Below are positions 28,247 to 33,103 of a stretch of DNA of 33,103 nucleotides, piece by piece. Each line of letters opens with the position of its first letter. Positions within the stretch are counted from its first letter, which is position 1. The notes below the pieces were generated by a model. It saw only the letters and a program-made list of their open reading frames with translations. It was not told the origin of the DNA and ran no database searches. The DNA comes from [Mycobacterium] manitobense (GTDB lineage Bacteria; Actinomycetota; Actinomycetes; Mycobacteriales; Mycobacteriaceae), in contig NZ_JACKSJ010000192.1 of NCBI RefSeq assembly GCF_025821665.1, positions 1-33,103 on the forward strand, in the 5' to 3' direction. The translations under genes were made by a program, and so were the position numbers.

Positions 28247-28882
28247 TCAGCGCGGCGCGGTGGAGTCGGACAGGCCGGTGCGCAGCGCGATCGCCTGCTT
28301 GGTACCGACGTCGGTGACCACCTCGGGCGGGGTGGGCTGGCCGAGAACGCTGCCGAACTCCATCCGGACCACCGCCGGACCCTGCGTGAAGAACAGCAGG
28401 GTGACGTCCTTGTTGCCGTCGGGCGCGGTGCCGCTGATCACGGTGCCGCCGGTGCCGACCGGCGACGGCTGCGGCGTGCCGCCCACCACCGAGGCGGTCA
28501 GCGACTTGACGCTGGCGTCCAGTGCGGCCGCGGCCGCGGCCTCGTCGGGGGTGATGTTGATGGTGACGCCGACGGCCTTGGTGTCGTCCTGGTTCACGAA
28601 CAGTGCCGAAACACCTTGGCCGCCACGGCGGTTGGGTACCGACGAGCGAGCGGTGAAGGTGTCGCCGGGGCTGTCGATGTCACCGGGCTGGATGAGCAGC
28701 CGCGAGTAGTCGACGGCGCTGCTGTTCTCCTTGGGGGCCGAACTGGGCGCGGCGGTGGTGGCCGCAGGCAGTCCCGTCGGAGCCGTCGCCTCGGGACCCG
28801 ACGGCGGCGTGCAGCCGGCCAGGACGGCGGCAGAGACCGCCGCTGCGGCGATGAGGGCAGTGGTACTCGACAAGACACGCAT
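28247..28882 (-). CDS. Lipoprotein of unknown function
   Basis: The protein has 211 residues from ATG 28882 (MRVLSSTTALIAAAAVSAAV). A hydrophobic signal ends in a lipobox LAGC at about residues 22-25, so the protein should be diacylated on that cysteine and held at the outer face of the membrane. A low-complexity Pro/Ala/Thr linker (about 26-55) precedes a domain of about 150 residues (DYSRLLIQPGDIDSPG ... KQAIALRTG). I recognise it only as a conserved mycobacterial lipoprotein type. The frame stays open far upstream, but that extension overlaps the TetR gene antisense and carries no signal. It diverges from TetR regulator 2, whose operator lies in the 57-bp gap and may also affect this gene. 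It ends 13 bp before the TDP2-like gene starts. Confidence 0.8.
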   Translation of the reverse strand: MRVLSSTTALIAAAAVSAAVLAGCTPPSGPEATAPTGLPAATTAAPSSAPKENSSAVDYSRLLIQPGDIDSPGDTFTARSSVPNRRGGQGVSALFVNQDDTKAVGVTINITPDEAAAAAALDASVKSLTASVVGGTPQPSPVGTGGTVISGTAPDGNKDVTLLFFTQGPAVVRMEFGSVLGQPTPPEVVTDVGTKQAIALRTGLSDSTAPR

Positions 28883-28920
28883 GAAGATCTGCTGGTTCCC
28901 CCGGATTGTGGTGGATGAGC

Positions 28921-28946
28921 TGGACATATACTGGACACGATGTCCA
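28921..28946. promoter_or_regulatory. Operator of TetR regulator 2 overlapping its promoter and start codon
   Basis: TGGACA-CGA-TGTCCA (28932-28946) is a perfect palindrome with a 3-bp spacer, preceded by another TGGACA half-site at 28921-28926. Between them sits the -10 hexamer TATACT. A bound TetR dimer would cover the -10, the transcription start and the start codon. The site also lies 39 bp from the divergent lipoprotein start. Confidence 0.65.
28927..28932 (+). promoter_or_regulatory. Putative -10 element, leaderless start of TetR regulator 2
   Basis: TATACT fits TANNNT closely and is followed by 7 nt and ATG 28940. Confidence 0.55.
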
Positions 28947-29575
28947 TGAAATACGGTACACGCGCCGTCGAGGGGGGCGCAAACACCGCCAGCCCCGCGC
29001 GCCGCGGCAGGCCCCGCGACGTCACCGTCCGGGACGCCGTGCTGCGCGCGGCCGCCGAACTGGCGCTCGCCGGTGGCCCCGGCGCGGCCACCATCGACGC
29101 GATCGCCAAGCGCGCCGCCGTCAGCCGCACCACCGTCTACAAGTGGTGGCCGTCGTCGGCGGCGATCGTGCTCGAGGGCCTGCTCGGCTCCACCGTGGAC
29201 TCCCTCATCCGGCCCGCGGGCAGCAGCACCCGCGAGGCGCTCACCCACCACGTGCGCTCGCTCAACGCGATCCTGTCCGACGCCGCCACCGGCCCGCTGG
29301 TCCGCCGGGTGATCAGCGCCGCCGACGCCGACCGCGACGTCGGCACCGCGCTGCTCGACCAGTGGCTGCTGCCGCGGCGGGCCGCACTGGTCGCGGTGTT
29401 GCACGACGCCGCGGGCCGCGGTGAACTGCGCGACGGCGCCGACCCCGAGGTGGTCGTCGACGCGCTGGTGTCGCCGGCCTACTACCGCCTGGTGTTCGGT
29501 CTGCCCGCCCTCGACGACGACGCGTTGACCGGCCTCGTCGACACGGTGTGGCGGGGCTGCGCCCGCCTGCCGTGA
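28940..29575 (+). CDS. TetR-family transcriptional regulator 2
   Basis: The protein has 211 residues. The DNA-binding domain (about 22-75) reads RRGRPRDVTVRDAVLRAAAE, then TIDAIAKRAAVSRTTVYKWW with the recognition helix, then PSSAAIV. The 'TTVYKWWPS' form belongs to the subgroup with a TetR_C_11/16-like ligand domain (about 85-205: HHVRSLNAILSDAATGPLVR). The ligand is unknown. The start ATG 28940 has TATACT 7 nt upstream and is itself covered by a palindromic operator, so autorepression is likely; a second ATG two codons later is also possible. It diverges from the lipoprotein gene, which could be a shared target. Confidence 0.87.
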   Translation: MSMKYGTRAVEGGANTASPARRGRPRDVTVRDAVLRAAAELALAGGPGAATIDAIAKRAAVSRTTVYKWWPSSAAIVLEGLLGSTVDSLIRPAGSSTREALTHHVRSLNAILSDAATGPLVRRVISAADADRDVGTALLDQWLLPRRAALVAVLHDAAGRGELRDGADPEVVVDALVSPAYYRLVFGLPALDDDALTGLVDTVWRGCARLP

Positions 29576-29623
29576 TCCGCGCGGCCCGCCGAACTGCTGC
29601 GCCGAAGGGGTCTGATCCGCGGC

Positions 29624-29629
29624 GATACT
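29624..29629 (+). promoter_or_regulatory. Putative -10 element, leaderless start of the small membrane protein at 29636
   Basis: GATACT lies 6 nt before ATG 29636 with no ribosome binding site in between; only its first base departs from TANNNT. Confidence 0.45.
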
Positions 29630-29635
29630 GAGCTC

Positions 29636-30001
29636 ATGTCCCAACACCCGCCGCACCCGCCCGCCGTGTCGCCGGACCAGCGGCGGGACGCCAGGAGGAC
29701 GGGCATCCTGGCCCCACTGGTGGTCGTGGCCGCCTGCGTCTCGGTGTTCTGGTCGATGCTCGCCGGCGCCAACGCCCTCGACGTGTGCCGCAGCGGGTGC
29801 GATGCCGGCGTCAACCTCACGGTCTTCGGCTGGGTGTGGGGCGGCGCCGCCGTCGCCTTCGTGCTGATGACGGTCGGCATCAGGCGGGCGCGCAGACAGG
29901 GCAGGCCCACCTCGCCCTGGCCCGCCGCGGCGCTCGCGATCATCTGCTTCACCGCGGTGTCGGGCGTATTGATCGTCAGTGCGATCGCCGGGATGTTGTG
30001 A
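29636..30001 (+). CDS. Small membrane protein of unknown function
   Basis: The protein has 121 residues with three hydrophobic segments (about 24-46, 61-82 and 97-120) after a polar His/Pro/Arg-rich N-terminus. Two cysteines (in DVCRSGCDAG) sit in the loop after the first segment and could form an extracytoplasmic disulfide. I do not recognise the family; proteins of this size and layout are common, uncharacterised membrane proteins in mycobacteria. Codon bias is like the neighbours. It lies between TetR regulator 2 and the DUF6480 gene, all on the plus strand, but appears to have its own promoter. Confidence 0.7.
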   Translation: MSQHPPHPPAVSPDQRRDARRTGILAPLVVVAACVSVFWSMLAGANALDVCRSGCDAGVNLTVFGWVWGGAAVAFVLMTVGIRRARRQGRPTSPWPAAALAIICFTAVSGVLIVSAIAGML

Positions 30002-30044
30002 CTCCTCAGGTGTGAGCCCTGCGCCATCGGGTACGCCTCACCCG

Positions 30045-30293
30045 ATGACAGCCCAGCCCCCAGACCCGGATCCCGTCGACACCCCCGGGCTCGAACCCGG
30101 CGGCGGCGTCGCGCCCGGCGACACCCCGCCGGACTCGTCGCACGTCAGCCAGTCGGCGAACACCGACCCCACACCCGCCCGCCGGTTCACCCCGGGCGCG
30201 ATCGCCGCGTTCGCGATCGTCGGGGTCATCGCGGCGGTGTTCCTGGTGGTGGCGGTGCTGCGGCTGCTCGAGATCGCGGGCGTGTTCCGCTGA
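30045..30293 (+). CDS. DUF6480 family small membrane protein
   Basis: The protein has 82 residues. The N-terminus contains DPDPVDTPGLEPGGGVAPGD followed by TPPDSS, the recognisable DUF6480 signature, and the C-terminal third is one hydrophobic membrane segment (about 52-76: AIAAFAIVGVIAAVFLVVAV). The function is unknown. The start at ATG 30045 is chosen because the signature begins just after it; the open frame begins earlier at 29979, but the added residues (Cys/Ser/Pro-rich) do not fit. No strong ribosome binding site is seen. It lies 43 bp after the membrane protein at 29636 and converges on the next minus-strand gene with a 3-bp gap. Confidence 0.75.
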   Translation: MTAQPPDPDPVDTPGLEPGGGVAPGDTPPDSSHVSQSANTDPTPARRFTPGAIAAFAIVGVIAAVFLVVAVLRLLEIAGVFR

Positions 30294-30296
30294 TCC

Positions 30297-31079
30297 TCAG
30301 CGGTTGACCTTGCGCACCTTGTAACTGGACGGCCAGGACATCCGGTCCTCGTCGCCCACCAGCGGGGTGCCTTTGCCGCCCACCCTGACGTCGTAGGCCT
30401 CCTCGCCCGCGCCGGTCTCCCGGTCGGCGTGCTCCTTGGCCAGGTAGTACAGCTCGTCGATGGTGGCCTCGCCGTAGGCGACGAACGTGGTGTTGCGTTG
30501 CGCGTCGTCGATGCCCGCGGTCATCCGGTCGGGCAGCACCTTCGACGCCAGCGCTGCCGCGCCGAGCAGCAGGAAGGGAATCACCCAGTAGCAGATGAAC
30601 GACAGCGGGGTGTCGGCGTCGAAGATGGTGGCCCGGCCGTAGACCAGCGGCGGGATCACCGAGGAGATCGTCATCCCGGCGAACGCCGCGATCCAGATCC
30701 AGGTCAGCAGCGTCGTGATGCGCTCGAACAGTTCGCTCTTGAGCACATTGGCAGGCCGGCCCACCTCGGCGAACTCGCGGACGAAGGGCCGGCCCGCCAG
30801 CAGGCCGATCAGCGCCACGGCGAAGATGCCGAGATTGCCGAGCGGCTGCAGCCACTCCGCCATGAACGCCTCGCTGGTGGTGAACGACAGCACCGTCAGC
30901 ACCGCGAAGACGATCACCGCGCCCAGTTCCAGGGTGCGGCCCGGCCAGTGCAGCGCCCGGCCGATCCCGAAGCCGGCGGCCGCGATCGCCAGCGCCGCCA
31001 GGACGGCGGTGCTCGCCGGCACGTTGCCGACGAGCACCCAGTACACGATCCACGGCGCGAAGCCGAACAGTGTGCTCAC
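30297..31079 (-). CDS. Polytopic membrane protein of unknown function
   Basis: The protein has 260 residues. Six or so hydrophobic segments (about 1-18, 22-42, 51-67, 78-95, 121-145 and 158-180) are followed by a soluble, charged C-terminal part of about 75 residues (DRMTAGIDDAQRNTTFVAYG ... YKVRKVNR), probably cytoplasmic. I do not recognise the family and see no catalytic motif. The start is a GTG at 31079; TAGACT on the minus strand (31088-31093) lies 8 nt upstream and could be a -10 element. It follows TetR regulator 3 on the same strand by 11 bp, so it may be in that regulator's operon and be its target. Confidence 0.7.
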   Translation of the reverse strand: MSTLFGFAPWIVYWVLVGNVPASTAVLAALAIAAAGFGIGRALHWPGRTLELGAVIVFAVLTVLSFTTSEAFMAEWLQPLGNLGIFAVALIGLLAGRPFVREFAEVGRPANVLKSELFERITTLLTWIWIAAFAGMTISSVIPPLVYGRATIFDADTPLSFICYWVIPFLLLGAAALASKVLPDRMTAGIDDAQRNTTFVAYGEATIDELYYLAKEHADRETGAGEEAYDVRVGGKGTPLVGDEDRMSWPSSYKVRKVNR

Positions 31080-31090
31080 GGTCGGTCAGT

Positions 31091-31690
31091 CTATGGCCGA
31101 AGGCCGCCGGCCGGGCCGCGTCCGGTCAGCGAGTCCACGATGGTGCGGGTCGCGAACTCCGCCCGGTGGCGCGGATACGAACGGCCCTCGCGCAGAACGG
31201 CATACACGATGCCGCCGACGATCGCGTCGGCCGCGGCTTCGGCGACCGCCTCGTCGACCTCGTCCGCGAGCAGGCGCGACTGCACCGCCTCCTGCAGCGG
31301 CCCGCTGAACCCGCTGCGCAACCGGTCCGCGGTGTCGTCGTGCTCGATGGAGGCCACCGTGAGGATGCGCAGCATCGCCGATCCTCGCGCGGTGGTGAGG
31401 GTGGCCGCCAGCCTGCCCGCCCACCGGGCGAGGTCGGCGGTGACGTCGTCGGAGTACGCCACCGGGCGCAGGATCCGGTCGGCGTCCTCGAGCAGCACGT
31501 CGGCCACCAGTGCGGGCCGGCTCGGCCACCAGCGGTAGATGGTCTGCTTGCCGACCCCGGCGCGGGCAGCAACGGCCTCGATGCTCATCCCGTCGAAGCC
31601 GCGCTCCAGCAGTAGTTCGCGGGTGGCGGAGACGATCGCGGCGCGCGATTTCTCGCTGCGCCGTCGCGGTGCGGTGTCGAGCGGCGGCAC
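31091..31690 (-). CDS. TetR-family transcriptional regulator 3
   Basis: The protein has 199 residues from GTG 31690. The DNA-binding domain (about 8-60) reads RRRSEKSRAAIVSATRELLL, then MSIEAVAARAGVGKQTIYRW, then WPSRPALVADVLL. The C-terminal domain (about 75-195) belongs to the TetR_C_11/16-like group. The longer start, GTG 31696, would put its GGAGGGGG directly against the codon, so GTG 31690, about 6 nt from it, is the better choice. A 17-bp perfect palindrome (31747-31763) lies between it and the divergent epimerase gene, which suggests control of both. The ligand is unknown; the neighbouring epimerase and acyl-CoA dehydrogenase suggest a lipid or steroid acyl-CoA, which is inference. Confidence 0.87.
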   Translation of the reverse strand: MPPLDTAPRRRSEKSRAAIVSATRELLLERGFDGMSIEAVAARAGVGKQTIYRWWPSRPALVADVLLEDADRILRPVAYSDDVTADLARWAGRLAATLTTARGSAMLRILTVASIEHDDTADRLRSGFSGPLQEAVQSRLLADEVDEAVAEAAADAIVGGIVYAVLREGRSYPRHRAEFATRTIVDSLTGRGPAGGLRP

Positions 31691-31746
31691 TCCCACCCCC
31701 TCCGCGGTCGTCGGCCGGATCCCGGCTAGCGTAACCTAGCGCGAGA

Positions 31747-31763
31747 CGAGACGGTCCGTCTCG
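31747..31763. promoter_or_regulatory. Perfect palindrome, TetR-type operator between TetR regulator 3 and the epimerase gene
   Basis: CGAGACGG-T-CCGTCTCG is a perfect 8-bp-arm palindrome centred 28 bp before the epimerase GTG and 65 bp before the TetR start. An extra GAGACG half-site lies just upstream (31743-31748). The TANNNT-like TAGGTT and TACGCT on the minus strand nearby (31730-31740) would be the TetR promoter. Confidence 0.65.
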
Positions 31764-31782
31764 CCTGACGACGACGGAAGCG

Positions 31783-32808
31783 GTGGCAGTGGCCTCGAGA
31801 AGTCTGGTCATCGGCGCGAGCGGGTTCCTCGGCTCGCACGTCACCAGGGCGCTGGTGACGCAAGGCGACGACGTGCGGGTGCTGATCCGCACCACCAGCT
31901 CCACCCGCGGCATCGACGGCCTCGACGTCGAGCGCCGCTACGGCGACGTCTTCGACTCCGCGGCGGTGCGCGACGCGATCAGCGGATGCGACACCGTGTA
32001 CTACTGCGTGGTCGACGCCCGGCCCTGGCTGCGCGACCCGGCGCCGATGTGGCGCACCAATGTCGACGGGCTGCGCAGCGTGCTGGACATCGCCGCGCAG
32101 GCGCCGCTGCACCGGTTCGTGTTCACCAGCTCCATCGGCACCATCGGCCGGGTCCGCGACGGGCTCGCCACCGAGCAGACCGCCCACAACTGGCTCGACG
32201 AAGGCGGCGAGTACGTCCGCACCAGGGTGGCGGCGGAGAACCTGCTGTTCGACCATTGCCGCGAGCGCGGGCTGCCCGGCGTCGCGATGTGCGTGGCCAA
32301 CACCTACGGCCCCGGTGACTGGCTGCCCACCCCGCACGGCGGTCTCGTGGCCGCCGCGGTCCGCGGGAAGCTGCCGTTCTACGTCGCCGGGGCGCAGTCG
32401 GAGGTGGTGGGTGTCGAGGACGCGGCAGGTGCCATGCTGCTGGCCGGCCGGGTCGGGCGGGTCGGCGAGCGCTACATCGTCTCCGAACGATTCATGAGTG
32501 CCCGCGACGTCTACGCCTGTGCCTGCGACGCCGTCGGGACGACGCCACCGCGGGTCGGTGTGCCGCTGCCGGTGATGTCGGCGCTCGGCGCGGCCGGGGA
32601 GGCGGCGGCCCGGATCCGGGGACGTGACACCCGGTTGACGCGGATCAGCGTGCGGCTCATGCACATCATGTCGGCGATGGACCACTCGAAGGCGACCCGC
32701 GAACTCGGCTGGCAGCCGCGGCCGGCGACCGACGCGATCGCCGAGGCCGCCCGATTCTTCCGCGACCGGCGGCGCCGCGACACCACCGCGGCCGAGGAGG
32801 CGTCATGA
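31783..32808 (+). CDS. NAD(P)-dependent epimerase/dehydratase, 3-beta-HSD-like
   Basis: The protein has 341 residues. An extended-SDR Rossmann fold is clear: GASGFLGSH near residues 11-19, the DVF acidic segment after strand 3, FTSSIGTIGR with the catalytic-type serine, and EYVRTRVAAENL at the usual active-site Tyr position. The motif reads Y-x3-R instead of the usual Y-x3-K, which is odd. The wording resembles 3-beta-hydroxysteroid or dihydroflavonol reductase-like enzymes (LDIAAQAPLHRFVFTSS). The start is GTG 31783 after GGAAG; GTG 31789 is possible. The stop overlaps the acyl-CoA dehydrogenase start by 4 nt, and the two are probably one operon under TetR regulator 3. A role in steroid or lipid metabolism is inferred. 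Confidence 0.82.
   Translation: MAVASRSLVIGASGFLGSHVTRALVTQGDDVRVLIRTTSSTRGIDGLDVERRYGDVFDSAAVRDAISGCDTVYYCVVDARPWLRDPAPMWRTNVDGLRSVLDIAAQAPLHRFVFTSSIGTIGRVRDGLATEQTAHNWLDEGGEYVRTRVAAENLLFDHCRERGLPGVAMCVANTYGPGDWLPTPHGGLVAAAVRGKLPFYVAGAQSEVVGVEDAAGAMLLAGRVGRVGERYIVSERFMSARDVYACACDAVGTTPPRVGVPLPVMSALGAAGEAAARIRGRDTRLTRISVRLMHIMSAMDHSKATRELGWQPRPATDAIAEAARFFRDRRRRDTTAAEEAS
32794..32800 (+). promoter_or_regulatory. Ribosome binding site of the acyl-CoA dehydrogenase
   Basis: GAGGAGG at 32794-32800 lies 4 nt before ATG 32805, inside the end of the upstream gene. It fixes the start of the next gene and shows coupling. Confidence 0.6.
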
Positions 32809-33103
32809 CCATCGGGCTCACCCCGGAGCAGCAGCACCTGACCGACGCCGTCGCGCAGTTCGCGGCGCGCCACGCCCCGGTCAGCCACACCCGCGAGCTG
32901 CTCGACCAGCTCGCCGGAGGCGAACTGCCGCCATGGTGGAACGAACTGGTGGCCAACGGCTTCCACGCGGTGCATCTTCCGGAGAGCTGCGGCGGTCAGG
33001 GCGGCACGCCGGCCGACACGGCATGCGTCGTCGAGGCCGCCGCCGGGGCCGCGCTGCCAGGACCGCTGCTGCCGACCGTCGCCGCCGGTGCGGTGGCCCT
33101 GCA
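32805..33103 (+). CDS. Acyl-CoA dehydrogenase, N-terminal part (FadE34-like), cut by the window end
   Basis: Only the first 99 residues are present: TIGLTPEQQHLTDAVAQFAA, then WWNELVANGFHAVHLPESCG and a long Ala/Gly-rich segment up to the window edge. This is the start of the acyl-CoA dehydrogenase N-terminal helical domain, and the wording resembles the FadE34 (Rv3573c) branch of long, fused acyl-CoA dehydrogenases that act on steroid side-chain CoA esters; from so short a piece the subfamily is a guess. The ATG at 32805 overlaps the previous stop (ATGA) and is preceded by GAGGAGG. The flavin and catalytic Glu regions are outside the window. It is the second gene of the epimerase operon. Confidence 0.75.
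   Translation, partial: MTIGLTPEQQHLTDAVAQFAARHAPVSHTRELLDQLAGGELPPWWNELVANGFHAVHLPESCGGQGGTPADTACVVEAAAGAALPGPLLPTVAAGAVAL

Noticed and set aside
1..33103. tRNA, rRNA, CRISPR arrays or insertion sequences
   Set aside because: No cloverleaf-like sequence, repeat-spacer array or transposase was recognised on either strand by reading.

Overview
The window is high-GC chromosomal DNA that fits a mycobacterium, most likely a fast-growing Mycolicibacterium-type species. The evidence is a strong G/C third-position bias with dense shadow ORFs, families typical of the group (DUF5313, DUF6480, a 13E12/DUF222-HNH protein, a stand-alone LigD-type polymerase domain, a FadE34-like acyl-CoA dehydrogenase) and many starts of the mycobacterial leaderless type (a TANNNT-like hexamer about 6 nt before ATG/GTG). 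I see no tRNA, rRNA, insertion sequence, prophage or CRISPR array. No gene-free stretch exceeds 300 bases; the longest, 3440-3658, is described below.

Layout. 1-1.8 kb: the 5' end of a CDP-alcohol phosphatidyltransferase broken by a 68-bp tandem duplication, a YihY/BrkB membrane protein and an HD-domain protein. 1.86-4.7 kb: two GlxA-type (DJ-1 + AraC) regulators flanking a TetR regulator. 4.8-9.3 kb: a 1387-residue sensor joining PAS, GAF, histidine kinase, receiver, PAS, GAF, SpoIIE phosphatase and RsbW-like ATPase domains, coupled to a STAS anti-anti-sigma factor. 9.3-11.0 kb: an OhrR-type MarR regulator, a DUF5313 protein, and a small HTH/YqeY operon behind a 13-bp-arm inverted repeat. 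11.1-14.6 kb: a membrane-anchored metallophosphoesterase and a molybdopterin oxidoreductase. 14.6-15.9 kb: a frameshifted DUF222/HNH gene. 16.0-18.9 kb: a secreted protein, then a three-gene operon (membrane-anchored Gly/Ser/Tyr-rich protein, glutathionylspermidine-synthase-like ATP-grasp ligase, DUF350 membrane protein) that recalls the E. coli yjf genes. 18.9-23.9 kb, minus strand: YihY, a VTT/DedA-type membrane protein, a CobW GTPase, an SDR, a third GlxA regulator and a MarR regulator. 24-26.3 kb: an atypical GH13 enzyme. 26.3-28.2 kb: an NHEJ-type polymerase domain translationally coupled to a TDP2-like endonuclease/exonuclease/phosphatase protein. 28.2-33.1 kb: a lipoprotein, two TetR regulators with clear palindromic operators, three small or medium membrane proteins, a 3-beta-HSD/epimerase-like enzyme and the start of an acyl-CoA dehydrogenase.

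Functional themes. The region is rich in regulators (three GlxA, three TetR, two MarR, one excisionase-like HTH), most with apparent leaderless promoters and overlapping palindromes that suggest autoregulation. The most interesting units are the PolDom/TDP2-like pair, which could clean and fill DNA ends blocked by topoisomerase, and the ATP-grasp ligase/DUF350 operon, in a lineage that does not use glutathione. All functions are inferred from sequence recognition alone; no searches were run.
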